DNA of 64,000 nt from Bryobacteraceae bacterium (GCA_025056455.1 JANWVY010000008.1:1-64000), one strand, 5' to 3'. Shown: positions 36,729 to 45,079, numbered from the stretch's first letter. Translations and numbers: made by a program. The notes: generated from the sequence alone by a model not told the origin.

Positions 36729-37783
36729 GAGGATCTCCTGTCCGAGAAACACGCTCGGTAGCGGGCGAGTTTTGCCTGCAAAATCGGATTGTTGAGAACA
36801 ACAGGGTTGACCGTTGCAGAGGGCGCCTGGCCGCGAAAGACAGACAGAATGTTGTCGCAGGCTTCGAATCCGTTATCGCGGGCGATTTCTTCTGTCCAGG
36901 CAAGACCGTGGGGCGAAAGCACGACATTTTCTAGCTGAAGCAGCGGATCATCCGGGTCGAGCGGCTCCTTCTCAAAGACATCTAAGCCAGCGCCGAGAAT
37001 CCAGCGCTCGCTGAGCGCTCGCGTCAAAGCGGCCTGATTCACAATCGGCCCGCGCGCGGTGTTGATAAAGAAGGCGCTAGGCTTCATCAGCCGGAAATGG
37101 CTTTCTTGAATGAGACCTCGCGTTGACTCATTCAGGGGACAATTCACGGTGACAAAATCGCTAAGCCGGAAAACGGTTTCTAGTTCTACCAGCTCCACGT
37201 TGCACCGAGCGGCGGCCTCAGGACTGACGAAAGGATCGTAAGCAAGGAAACGGGCAAAGCCCAAATTGCTCGCCAGGCGGAACATTTCTTGCGCAATGTT
37301 GCCACAGCCGACCGAGCCCAAGATGCGGCCTTTCAAACAGTAGCCCAGCCGGCTCAGTTCGCCGCGCCACTTGCCAGCGCGAACCAGCTGATCCTGCTCT
37401 CTGGCGTTTTTCGCCAACATAAAAATGAAGGTAAGGATGGCCTCGGCGACGGGGCGGCGCACGGCGTTCGGTGTGATCGCAATCAGCACACCCGCTTGGG
37501 TGGCCGCAGCGACGTCGATCATGTCGTAGCCCACCCCCCAGCGCGCAATTAGCGCGAGACGCTCAACACCCTGAAAACTCTCGCGGGTGAACTTCAGCCC
37601 GAGGGCGAAGATGGCGTCAAACTCATTTAGAACATCTGCCGTGGCGATTTTTCCCGGCTGTTCCGGCATGGCCGCTAGCTCAAGGCCCGCAACGTGGGCA
37701 AGCTTCTCCTCAAGCGCTGCCTCGAAGCGTCCCTTGGCGTCGACATAAAAATCAGGGGTGATCCCTACCCGGAAAACCGACAT
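36725..37783 (-). CDS. D-isomer-specific 2-hydroxyacid dehydrogenase
   Basis: A 352-residue NAD-dependent dehydrogenase of the phosphoglycerate-dehydrogenase family. It shows the Rossmann loop GRILGSVGCGNIAQEMFRLA, FFINTARGPIVNQAAL with the catalytic Arg region, LDPDDPLLQLENVVLSPHGL with the catalytic His. Cluster context suggests oxidation of a sugar acid or hydroxy acid rather than serine synthesis. The ATG at 37783 follows a TTG one codon upstream. First gene of the translationally coupled series. Confidence 0.9.
   Translation of the reverse strand: MSVFRVGITPDFYVDAKGRFEAALEEKLAHVAGLELAAMPEQPGKIATADVLNEFDAIFALGLKFTRESFQGVERLALIARWGVGYDMIDVAAATQAGVLIAITPNAVRRPVAEAILTFIFMLAKNAREQDQLVRAGKWRGELSRLGYCLKGRILGSVGCGNIAQEMFRLASNLGFARFLAYDPFVSPEAAARCNVELVELETVFRLSDFVTVNCPLNESTRGLIQESHFRLMKPSAFFINTARGPIVNQAALTRALSERWILGAGLDVFEKEPLDPDDPLLQLENVVLSPHGLAWTEEIARDNGFEACDNILSVFRGQAPSATVNPVVLNNPILQAKLARYRACFSDRRSS
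36735..36739 (-). promoter_or_regulatory. Shine-Dalgarno site that sets the aldolase GTG start
   Basis: AGGAG on the minus strand, six bases before GTG 36726-36728, which also overlaps the upstream stop (GTGA). Together they decide this start. Confidence 0.65.
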
Positions 37784-37903
37784 CAAGGGGCTTATTCTAT
37801 CAGGCTCGCCACGGCGCCTCCCGCCCCTGCTCGCGTCGGCACGGAGGGCATGCTCGCCTTCCCGTGAGCTGGGGCCTTGCTGGTTGCAGCCGCTTGAGCG
37901 CTT

Positions 37904-38212
37904 CTAGTCGAATTCAAAAGGGTGCCGTGGGGCGGGGCCAGAGGGATCTTCTTTAGCCCGCTGAAACAGTTCATCGAACTTTTTTTCGAGGATTTCTTTC
38001 TGAGACTTGTACTCGCTCAGGGATTTTTGAAACGCTGCTTCCCGCCGCCCAGCCTCTGCCTGTAGGTTTTTCACGGCTGCCTCGAAACTTTCAAAGCCCT
38101 TGGGGCTCTCTTTTTCCTTGTGGGCCAGCACGGCCCCGGTGCGGGCGTCGACGCGCAACGCCGCCTGGCAACAGGGACAGACAACATCGATGACAGACGA
38201 TGGCTTGGACAT
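37904..38212 (-). CDS. Hypothetical small protein with CPCC motif and coiled coil
   Basis: A 102-residue protein of unrecognised family. Residues 9-15 read DVVCPCC, a CxxC-like zinc-ribbon half, followed by LRVDARTGAVLAHKEKE, then a highly charged helical stretch (about 45-90) rich in K, E, A, Q and F, and a Pro-rich end (GPAPRHPFEF). No signal peptide. The ATG at 38212 was chosen over a TTG 34 codons earlier, which runs through the intergenic tandem repeat. It may be a small regulator or nucleic-acid-binding protein. Confidence 0.6.
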   Translation of the reverse strand: MSKPSSVIDVVCPCCQAALRVDARTGAVLAHKEKESPKGFESFEAAVKNLQAEAGRREAAFQKSLSEYKSQKEILEKKFDELFQRAKEDPSGPAPRHPFEFD

Positions 38213-38236
38213 AGGGGAAGTGTATCGCAGGGCGTT

Positions 38237-38272
38237 GAAAAGTGGCAGCGGGTGGAAAAGTGGCAGCGGGTG
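38237..38272. repeat. Perfect 18-bp tandem duplication upstream of the CPCC and cpaE-like genes
   Basis: GAAAAGTGGCAGCGGGTG occurs twice in immediate succession (38237-38254, 38255-38272). It lies between divergent genes, just upstream of the start of the minus-strand gene. Confidence 0.75.
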
Positions 38273-38374
38273 GGACCCTCCTGCGGTGGCCGAAAGTAAT
38301 GGTCTTTCAGACAAAAACTAAGGTCCTCGTTGGATTTTCCGCTTTTAGGCAATTCTCTAGAGTGGGGAATAGGT

Positions 38375-39589
38375 ATGGTGATGCTGAAGGGAGCCGTCAT
38401 CTGCCCGGACGAAGAGTTGTCGGAAAAGCTCGAGCAGCTTTTGGCCGACATGGGAGTGGTAGCCCTCGTTCGAACTCTTCACCGATATCCAAATGCGCAT
38501 GAGCTGACGCGAATGCTGCGCTCCAGTGCGCCGCAAGTTTTATTTTTGAGCATCGAGTCACTGAGCCGCGCACTGGAAATCGTCCATGTGGCGGATGAGC
38601 AATTGCCGGGTTTACAGGTCGTGGCGATCGGCCAGACGATCGACCCACAATCGTTGCTCGAGGTCATGCGCAGCGGCGTGCGAGAGTATTTGGCTCCGCC
38701 GTTTCAGCGGCAGGCGGTGTATGACGCCTTGCTTCGAATCAAAGAAACGCTTGATCGACGGCCGATCCGCTTAGAGACCACCGATCTTCTTTTCGCCTTC
38801 TTGCCCTCGAAGCCGGGCGTCGGCACCACAACGATCGCCACCAATCTCGCCATCGCCGCCTCTCGCCTCCCCGAGGAGAAAACACTGTTGGTGGACTGTG
38901 ATCTGACGTCTGGGATGATCCGTTTTCTGTTGCAACTTCACAACTCCTTCTCTCTTCTCGACGCCGCGGAGCGGTCCTTCCAGCTGGATGACGCCATTTG
39001 GCCCCAATTGGTCACTCCGGTGGGAAATCTCGATGTCTTGCATTCTGGGAGGTTGAATCCCGACATTCGCGTCGAGCCCTCGCACCTGCGCCATATCATT
39101 GAGTTCGCCCGCCGCAACTACAAAATGATATTCTTTGACCTGTCCGGGAACTTGGAGAAATTTTCCCTCGAAGCCTTACATGAGGCAAAAAAGATCCTTC
39201 TGGTCGTTACGCCCGAAATCCCATCCCTGCATTTGGCCCGGGAAAAAATTCAGTACCTACGCAACATTGATTTGGCAGACAAAGTCTCCATCTTGCTGAA
39301 TCGCTGCCAGCGCAAGGCCGTGATCGGCCCCTCGCAGGTCGAAGAGCTGCTCGATTGCCAGGTGGCCATGACTTTCTCCAATGATTATCAAGGCGTGCAT
39401 CGAGCGATGACAGAAGGGAAAGCCGTCGATCCGGCCTCGGAATTAGGAAAACAGTTTACGCAGCTGGCACAGCGATTGCTAGAACCCAAGCGCTTGCCCA
39501 CCGTGGAAGCCAAAGAGACCAAAAAGGGCTCACTGTTCTCATTACCTGCCACCTTATCGCTGTTCTCGGCGAAACGCTCTTCCTCCTGA
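38375..39589 (+). CDS. CpaE/TadZ-like pilus assembly ATPase family protein
   Basis: The 404-residue protein has an N-terminal receiver-like domain (about 1-125; SSAPQVLFLSIESLS, LQVVAIGQTIDPQSLLEVMRSGVREYL) and a C-terminal ParA/MinD-type domain. The P-loop region reads K146-PGVGTT-T: the signature lysine is kept but the normal Walker A lysine position is a threonine, as in TadZ/CpaE proteins that are weak or inactive ATPases. LLVDCDLTSGMIRFLLQL, KMIFFDLSGNLEKFS and VSILLNRCQRK follow. CpaE localises type IVb (Flp) pili. No other tad/cpa gene is in the window. ATG 38375 is preferred over an upstream TTG. Confidence 0.88.
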   Translation: MVMLKGAVICPDEELSEKLEQLLADMGVVALVRTLHRYPNAHELTRMLRSSAPQVLFLSIESLSRALEIVHVADEQLPGLQVVAIGQTIDPQSLLEVMRSGVREYLAPPFQRQAVYDALLRIKETLDRRPIRLETTDLLFAFLPSKPGVGTTTIATNLAIAASRLPEEKTLLVDCDLTSGMIRFLLQLHNSFSLLDAAERSFQLDDAIWPQLVTPVGNLDVLHSGRLNPDIRVEPSHLRHIIEFARRNYKMIFFDLSGNLEKFSLEALHEAKKILLVVTPEIPSLHLAREKIQYLRNIDLADKVSILLNRCQRKAVIGPSQVEELLDCQVAMTFSNDYQGVHRAMTEGKAVDPASELGKQFTQLAQRLLEPKRLPTVEAKETKKGSLFSLPATLSLFSAKRSSS

Positions 39590-39648
39590 GCCGCAATTCA
39601 TTTTCCGGTCCTGGCAGACTCTGATGCCCCATTGCAATACAATGGCGC

Positions 39649-41910
39649 ATGATGTTCATGCCTTGGTTCTTGCTCCTCACCCCGGTTGCCCTGTCCCAAG
39701 TTTCGAACTTCGCCCAAATCTCCCCTCGCGTCATTCGGCTGGAAGGCTTAAAACAACGGGTCGAGATCCTGCGTGACAAGTGGGGAGTGCCTCACATTTA
39801 CGCGCAGACTTCGGATGACCTGTTTTTCGCCCAGGGCTACATCGCCGCTCGGGATCGGTTATTTCAGATGGATCTTTGGCGCCGGGCGAATTCGGGACAT
39901 CTGGCGGAAATTCTTGGTCCGCGAGCCGTTGCACGGGACCGAATCGCGCGCTTGGTGCGATACCGCGGCAATTGGGAGAAGGAGTGGCTGGCTTACGCAC
40001 CAGACACGAAGGCCATTGTGACAGCCTTTGTGGCGGGCGTGAACGCCTATATCCGCAGTTTGGACCCCAAAAATCCTCCCCTCGAGTTCCGTGTCGCGGG
40101 CTATCTGCCCGGTCTCTGGCGAGCCGAGGACTGTGTTGCCAGAATCGCAGGCCTGCTGATGACTCGCAACCTCGTCCGGGAGGTCGAACGCGCCATCGAC
40201 GTGCGGGATTTCGGTATTGACTTAGCCACTCGCGTCCGTCCGCCTGATCCTCTGATCCCGCTCCAACCGCCGGCGGGCCTCGATCTCAAATTCATCCATC
40301 TCCAGATTCTCCGCGATTACAACCAAGCGGTCGCTCCACCTGAGGTCGGCCTGGAGCCGGGCAGTAACAACTGGGTGGTCGATGGTACGCGCACCATGAC
40401 GGGAAAACCCCTGCTGGCCAACGATCCGCACCGTCCAATCTCTATTCCCTCCTTACGAAAGACGGTGCATCTAGTGGGTCCGGGCTGGAATGCTTTTGGG
40501 GCGGGTGAACCAGCGCTACCAGGCATTGCGCTAGGCCATAACGAGGAAATCGCCTTCGGATTCACTATCGTCAACATGGACCAGCAGGATTTGTACGTAG
40601 AGCGGACCAACCCGACGAATCCGGACGAATACTGGAGCCGGAACCAGTGGCGCAAGATGGAAGTCGAGCGGGATTCCGTCGCTGTTAAAGGGCAAGCTCC
40701 CCAACCGGTCGAGCTGCGGTATACCGAACATGGACCTGTGATTTACGAAGACCGCACCCAGAATGTAGCCTACGCGTTGAAATGGGTAGGGGCGGAAGCC
40801 GGCGGTGCGGGTTATTTGGCGGGGCTGTCGCTGGCTCGCGCCAAGAACTGGTCTCAGTTTTTACAAGCCGTGGCCCGCTACCGGGTGCCCTCGGAGAATT
40901 TGGTCTACGCGGACCGCGCGGGCAACATCGGCTGGGTGGCGGCGGGCGCCATGCCTGTCCGGAAGAATTGGAGCGGGCTGTTCCCCGTGCCGGGAGATCG
41001 AGGCGAGTACGAATGGTCGGGCTATTTGAGCGTGGACCAGCTGCCGAAGGAATTCAATCCGCCCCGGCACTGGATCGCGACTGCGAACCACAAGATTCTT
41101 CCGCCCAACTATCCTCACCAAATTGGCTATGAATGGGCGCTTCCCTACCGCTACCAGCGGCTTGCCGAGCTGCTCAGCCAAGATCGCAAATTTTCGGTCG
41201 AAGATTTTCAGCGCATGCAACTGGACGTTACTTCGCTTGCGGCGCGGCAGTTTCAAAAGATCCTGCGAAGGCATCGCGCGCCAGAAAACAAGCTCCATCG
41301 AGATCTCGTGGAGAGGTTCTTGCGGTGGGACTGCCGCATGACGACAGATGCCATCGAGCCCACGTTGTTCGCTGTATGGATGAACAACCTTCCGCGTTAT
41401 CTCTTGGATTCGCCGCTGCACCGCCGCATGGATGTTGGCGTTGTGTTGCGAGAATTGGAAAGTGGTCAGCATCCTCCCAGTGTTTTGTGGAGAGCCCTGG
41501 AGTCTGCGGCCGGAGAGCTGGAGAAGCGACTGGGCAAGGACCCGAACCAGTGGCGATGGGGGCGCCTGCATCAAGTCTCGTTTCAACATCCGCTCCGGGC
41601 CCCCCAGCTAGCCGAGAAGCTGAATCGCGGGCCGGTTCCGCGCCCAGGCGATGCGAACACTGTAAACAATACGGGCGGCGCCGACTACCAGCAAACTCAA
41701 GGCGCTTCCTACCGCCAAATCCTCGATCTGGCCGACTGGGACCGGAGCGTCATGACCAACGTTCCTGGCGAATCCGGCGATCCCGACAGCCCGCACTACA
41801 GCGATCTGCTCAGCGAATGGGCCGAGGGAAGATACCACCCGATGCTGTATTCGAGAAAAGCCATCGAATCAGCGACCGTTGAGCGGATTGAGTTGCGGCC
41901 GGCTCGGTAA
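39649..41910 (+). CDS. Penicillin acylase family protein (Ntn hydrolase)
   Basis: A 753-residue secreted protein. It has a short signal peptide (MPWFLLLTPVALSQ), then KWGVPHIYAQTSDDLFFAQGYIAARDRLFQMDLWRR, which is the alpha-chain start, then EPGSNNWVV, where S239 would become the N-terminal nucleophile of the beta chain after autoprocessing. ALGHNEEIAFGFTIVNMDQQDLYVE follows with the oxyanion Asn region, and the late TVNNTGGADYQQTQGASYRQI. Enzymes in this family cleave amides such as penicillins, acyl-homoserine lactones or cephalosporins; the substrate here is not known. The ATG at 39649 precedes an alternative at 39652. Confidence 0.93.
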   Translation: MMFMPWFLLLTPVALSQVSNFAQISPRVIRLEGLKQRVEILRDKWGVPHIYAQTSDDLFFAQGYIAARDRLFQMDLWRRANSGHLAEILGPRAVARDRIARLVRYRGNWEKEWLAYAPDTKAIVTAFVAGVNAYIRSLDPKNPPLEFRVAGYLPGLWRAEDCVARIAGLLMTRNLVREVERAIDVRDFGIDLATRVRPPDPLIPLQPPAGLDLKFIHLQILRDYNQAVAPPEVGLEPGSNNWVVDGTRTMTGKPLLANDPHRPISIPSLRKTVHLVGPGWNAFGAGEPALPGIALGHNEEIAFGFTIVNMDQQDLYVERTNPTNPDEYWSRNQWRKMEVERDSVAVKGQAPQPVELRYTEHGPVIYEDRTQNVAYALKWVGAEAGGAGYLAGLSLARAKNWSQFLQAVARYRVPSENLVYADRAGNIGWVAAGAMPVRKNWSGLFPVPGDRGEYEWSGYLSVDQLPKEFNPPRHWIATANHKILPPNYPHQIGYEWALPYRYQRLAELLSQDRKFSVEDFQRMQLDVTSLAARQFQKILRRHRAPENKLHRDLVERFLRWDCRMTTDAIEPTLFAVWMNNLPRYLLDSPLHRRMDVGVVLRELESGQHPPSVLWRALESAAGELEKRLGKDPNQWRWGRLHQVSFQHPLRAPQLAEKLNRGPVPRPGDANTVNNTGGADYQQTQGASYRQILDLADWDRSVMTNVPGESGDPDSPHYSDLLSEWAEGRYHPMLYSRKAIESATVERIELRPAR

Positions 41911-42037
41911 TCTTCTTCGCGCTGGCTGCCTGGAGCAGGACCCATTCCCTACTGAGCTGCAAGGTGCGGTGAAGGGGGAAACGCTGGTCCCCCAGATCCG
42001 GTTATTCTGGAAGGGAAGAAACGATCCGGGTAGCTCT

Positions 42038-44023
42038 ATGAAGATCCGAAGTATGCGCGCCATGGTGGGTTTGATGCTCGTTTCGGCGCCGGTGATTTCT
42101 CAGGATTTTAGTGAAATCTTGGCCACGGCGAGCCGCCAGAAGCAACGCAATGCAAAGGTCACGGATCTGCGGTTTCGCTGTGTGCCGCAAGACTGTAGGG
42201 TCCGTCCCTTGGAGACCTTGGTGGTGCAGGTGTTGGTGGACGGCGAGATTCCATCGACGAGTGGAGAGCCCCGCCGGGGACGATTGCGCCGTGCTCCCGG
42301 ACCGATGAAGGTGGTGGAGAGTGAGGGCGGCTGGGTATCCAAGCCATTTAAGTTTCAAGGTGAAGATCCGGGCGGGTTCGTGGATTCAGGGGGTGGGGCG
42401 CTGCAGCAGATTTTCTCGAAGGTGGCCGGCGACTTCATCGTACAAGATTCGTTTTTGTATTCTGCCCCTCCAACCCCAGGCGTTTACACCCTCGAGAATG
42501 ACTCCGAAGGCGTAAAAAAACAACTTAACGTGACTGTTACCGAGGAAGCTCCAAGCCAGGTGAAGCCAGAGGAATACCATTTTGGGCCGGAAAACAGGCA
42601 GGGGGAGAGGTTTCGCAAACTCGCCGAGCACTGGGCGCCGGTGCTGGCCCAAGAAACCTGGTGGCAGCCAAAGTCGGATATTCCTGTGCGATTTGATTTC
42701 GATGGTGACCTGATTGGTGACAACAACTGGGACAACATGGAGAAGGGATCCTCCCAGGCCTATGTCTACTATGCCGTGATTGAAACCTCCACGCACTGGT
42801 TTCTGATCTATAACGTCTTCCATGCGCGTGACTATTCCGATAAGTGCGTTGCTGGAAGCTGCCACGAGAACGACAATGAGGGCTTGATTTTGACTGTGCA
42901 ACGGGATGGGTCCGAGTTTGGACGCTTGTTGGCCATGGAAACTCTAGCTCATAACAACGTCTACTCCTATGTGAATGACGGCGCGATTCGGCCCGGCGCG
43001 CACAGCATCGATGGCAGAGTTGAGTTTATGGACGAAACGCATCCCGTCGTCTTTATCGAATCCGGGGGCCACGGGATTTATGGCTCGTCTCACCCATCGC
43101 ACTCCCGCTACCGCGTTTCCTCGGATGAGTTTGTTTCTGGTACAGGTATCACGTTTGTCTATAAGGGCGTGGCAGAACGTGCGAAGCACGCCAACGATCG
43201 CCGTGTAGGCTATGAGTTGCTTCCCATTCTGACGCACTGGTGGGTGCGCACCACAATTGAAGAAAACCAGAGAATGTTCGATGAGTTCGCGCCCTACGCG
43301 CCATTTGGCGGGCGGCCAGGGGTGAAGTTTCCCCGGATTGGCACCACTTTTTTAGGCCGGAAGGAATCGGCAAACAAGGCGAAGCCTTTTTGGGGGTGGC
43401 ATGATTCGAGAACCTTGAAGAACCGGATCAATGCCCCGGGCCAGTGGGGTCTTGATCCCGCCTACGCCGTTTCCCGCAACCTAACGTTTCCCTCGGGGAT
43501 GGCATTTTCCCTTGACTACACCTATAACCCCTACCTAGGCATCGGCGACCAAGACGCCAAGCCAGCCGCGAGCACCTTGATTCAGATAGGTACACCGATA
43601 GTGCAAGCCCCGGTAAACACTGCCCCGCCGACGAACCCGGCGGGCGAGGCCGCATCAGCGCGGGTTTCGCCGTCTGCCCCCACCTCCATTCTGCCGTCCG
43701 CTATCGCGCCCCTCGCAAGAGAGGGATGGGTCGAAGTTCAAGGCACCGTAGACGGAGTCGTCAACTTTCGTTTGCGCTCGGGGGAAGTGACCCCAGAGGT
43801 CATCTCGGGGCAGCCCGTCCAAGGACTGAAAGTGGATCTTGGCGCTGCTCTCCCGGTGGTGGGAGCCTTTAGCTGCGTGGTTGAGAAAAGGGCCGGCAGG
43901 GGTACTGTCCGGCTGATCGAGCAGCCTTCAGACAAAAATGGTTTTACGGCGCAAGTCCGGGTGGAGGACCCGCAACGCGGAGCGGATAACTATCTGTTTC
44001 GTGTGAGATGGGTACGACAGTAA
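42038..44023 (+). CDS. Large secreted protein with NPP1/Vps62-like motifs
   Basis: A 661-residue protein of no firmly recognised family. It has a signal peptide (MRAMVGLMLVSAPVISQ), a beta-rich N-terminal part, then a central domain with DFDGDLIGDNNWDNM, AYVYYAVIETSTHWFLIYNVFH, C-x4-SCHENDNEG (H276-G282) and HPVVFIESGGHGIYGSS (H345). The order and spacing resemble the metal-site pattern of necrosis-inducing (NPP1) and Vps62/DUF946 proteins, in which HxxDWE precedes a GxHxxY motif; the match is by eye and distant. A Pro/Ala/Ser linker (about 515-560) leads to a C-terminal beta domain. The ATG at 42038 gives the signal peptide; a GTG/ATG further upstream overlaps the acylase gene. Confidence 0.7.
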   Translation: MKIRSMRAMVGLMLVSAPVISQDFSEILATASRQKQRNAKVTDLRFRCVPQDCRVRPLETLVVQVLVDGEIPSTSGEPRRGRLRRAPGPMKVVESEGGWVSKPFKFQGEDPGGFVDSGGGALQQIFSKVAGDFIVQDSFLYSAPPTPGVYTLENDSEGVKKQLNVTVTEEAPSQVKPEEYHFGPENRQGERFRKLAEHWAPVLAQETWWQPKSDIPVRFDFDGDLIGDNNWDNMEKGSSQAYVYYAVIETSTHWFLIYNVFHARDYSDKCVAGSCHENDNEGLILTVQRDGSEFGRLLAMETLAHNNVYSYVNDGAIRPGAHSIDGRVEFMDETHPVVFIESGGHGIYGSSHPSHSRYRVSSDEFVSGTGITFVYKGVAERAKHANDRRVGYELLPILTHWWVRTTIEENQRMFDEFAPYAPFGGRPGVKFPRIGTTFLGRKESANKAKPFWGWHDSRTLKNRINAPGQWGLDPAYAVSRNLTFPSGMAFSLDYTYNPYLGIGDQDAKPAASTLIQIGTPIVQAPVNTAPPTNPAGEAASARVSPSAPTSILPSAIAPLAREGWVEVQGTVDGVVNFRLRSGEVTPEVISGQPVQGLKVDLGAALPVVGAFSCVVEKRAGRGTVRLIEQPSDKNGFTAQVRVEDPQRGADNYLFRVRWVRQ

Positions 44024-44041
44024 AACGAAGCGGAGGGAACG

Positions 44042-44136
44042 TGGCGGAAGCTAGTGGGAGTCGAACCCACCTGCGACATGCAATGCCGCACACTGGTTTT
44101 GAAGACCAGGCCCGGCACCGGCCAAGGCTAGCTTCC
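44042..44136 (-). tRNA. selC: Selenocysteine tRNA (tRNA-Sec, anticodon UCA)
   Basis: A 95-nt class II tRNA on the minus strand. The acceptor GGAAGCTA/TAGCTTCC has eight base pairs, the anticodon stem CTGGT/ACCAG surrounds CTTCAAA with TCA, the D arm is long, the variable arm is very long (GTGTGCGGC...CGCAG type), and the T arm is GTGGG-TTCGACT-CCCAC. The end reads GCCA, with an encoded CCA and G discriminator. The extended acceptor, long D stem and UCA anticodon are specific to bacterial tRNA-Sec. It requires SelA, SelB, SelD and SECIS-bearing UGA genes, none of which lies in the window. Confidence 0.95.
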
Positions 44137-44142
44137 ACCGCG

Positions 44143-44151
44143 ATTGTAGCA
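44143..44151 (-). promoter_or_regulatory. Extended -10 promoter of tRNA-Sec
   Basis: On the minus strand TGCTACAAT (extended -10, TGn plus TACAAT) ends seven bases before the mature 5' end of the tRNA, so transcription would start at about the first tRNA base. The -35 (TAAGAT, 17-base spacing) is weak. Confidence 0.45.
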
Positions 44152-44214
44152 TTCCACCGCGCGGCATCTTACCTCGGCCCGCTCACTTCGAGCCACTTTT
44201 CGTGACCAAGCCAC

Positions 44215-44814
44215 ATGCCCGTGCTGGTGTTGCTTCTTTGCACCTTGTTCCAAACACTGTGCTGGGGCGCGGTTGAACTCCAAATTCAGTATTCGGCCAT
44301 TCAGAAGGTTTTGGCTCAGCAAATGTTCGCCAACCAGGGCCGCTTTTACGTGAAGGGCAACGAGAAGACTAAATGCAGCTACGCCTTTTTGGAGAACCCC
44401 ATGGTGGGAGGAGCGGCCCAGGACACTGGGCCGGGGAAGATCCGGATCCAGGCGCGTTTTCAGGGCAAGAATGGCGCCAACTTCTTTGGCCTGTGCCTCG
44501 GGCCGGGCGACTCCTTTGATCTTCTGATTCTGGCAACCCCGTACTTCGACAAAGGTTTAATACGCCTGAAGGAAGTTGAGGTCAGCTCGCCAGGCAAGGA
44601 AAGTTTCTACGCGCGCAAAGTGCGCGAAGCGATTGAAAAACAACTACCGGCCCGTTTTGAATACCGCGTAGCTGACGAGGCCAAAAGGCTACTCGAGCGC
44701 GAACGCCCAGCGGAACCCTATACGCAACACTTGCGCGAGTTCAAGGTTTCGTCCATCCGCGTGAGTGCTGACGCTATAACGTTGAATCTAGATTTTACGC
44801 TTGTGGTGAAGTGA
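44215..44814 (+). CDS. Hypothetical secreted protein
   Basis: A 199-residue protein of unrecognised family with a Sec signal peptide (MPVLVLLLCTLFQTLCWGA). The mature part starts VELQIQYSAIQKVLAQQMF, has RFYVKGNEKTKCSYAFLENP with a cysteine, GKIRIQARFQGKNG, LRLKEVEV-type strands and ends in LNLDFTLVVK. The alternation of strands and a charged helix suggest a small lipid- or hydrophobe-binding beta protein (DUF1439-like shape), but this is only an impression. It lies between the tRNA-Sec gene and a convergent anti-sigma gene, overlapping the latter by 20 bases. Confidence 0.75.
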   Translation: MPVLVLLLCTLFQTLCWGAVELQIQYSAIQKVLAQQMFANQGRFYVKGNEKTKCSYAFLENPMVGGAAQDTGPGKIRIQARFQGKNGANFFGLCLGPGDSFDLLILATPYFDKGLIRLKEVEVSSPGKESFYARKVREAIEKQLPARFEYRVADEAKRLLERERPAEPYTQHLREFKVSSIRVSADAITLNLDFTLVVK

Positions 44815-45079
44815 GCGGGCCAGGAGGTCGAGTTTTCGCGGACGTTTTGCTGGCCATCTTTCTTTCCAGGGCAGCCATCAACCGGTCGCGGACTCGGGCG
44901 GGCAAGGGCTGGGGCTCTAAGCCTTTGAAGATTTGGATGGTTTTCTTACTGGTATCAAAAATAACCCAGCAGTTTGGACATTCCGCGGCGTGCCCCTCAA
45001 GCTCTCGGCGCAACTCCGGATCTAACGTGTCGTCGAGGTAGTCGTTTAGCTCCTTGAGAAACTCCTTACAGGTAAGCAA
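44795..45079 (-). CDS. Anti-sigma factor with zinc-finger (ZAS) domain
   Basis: A short protein, 94 residues from a TTG at 45077-45079. It has LTCKEFLKELNDYLDDTLDPELRRELEGHAAECPNC, the zinc-binding Hx3CxxC anti-sigma motif with an upstream cysteine. The C-terminal half is Lys/Pro rich with no membrane segment, so it looks like a cytoplasmic anti-sigma factor for the ECF sigma gene just upstream. The TTG start, with AGAAGGGGGA upstream, places the motif at the N-terminus as in homologs; the alternative 109-residue frame overlaps the sigma gene by 59 bases. Confidence 0.85.
   Translation of the reverse strand: MLTCKEFLKELNDYLDDTLDPELRRELEGHAAECPNCWVIFDTSKKTIQIFKGLEPQPLPARVRDRLMAALERKMASKTSAKTRPPGPLTSPQA

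Noticed and set aside
40861-41882. Long open frames on both strands within the penicillin acylase gene
   Set aside because: Shadow frames; the acylase frame contains all family motifs.
41879-42037. 5' extension of the NPP1-like gene
   Set aside because: It overlaps the end of the acylase gene, lacks a signal peptide and would hide the one found at 42038.
44812-44950. UGA at the end of the hypothetical secreted protein as a selenocysteine codon
   Set aside because: Reading through gives the antisense of the anti-sigma gene and no SECIS-like hairpin was recognised after it.
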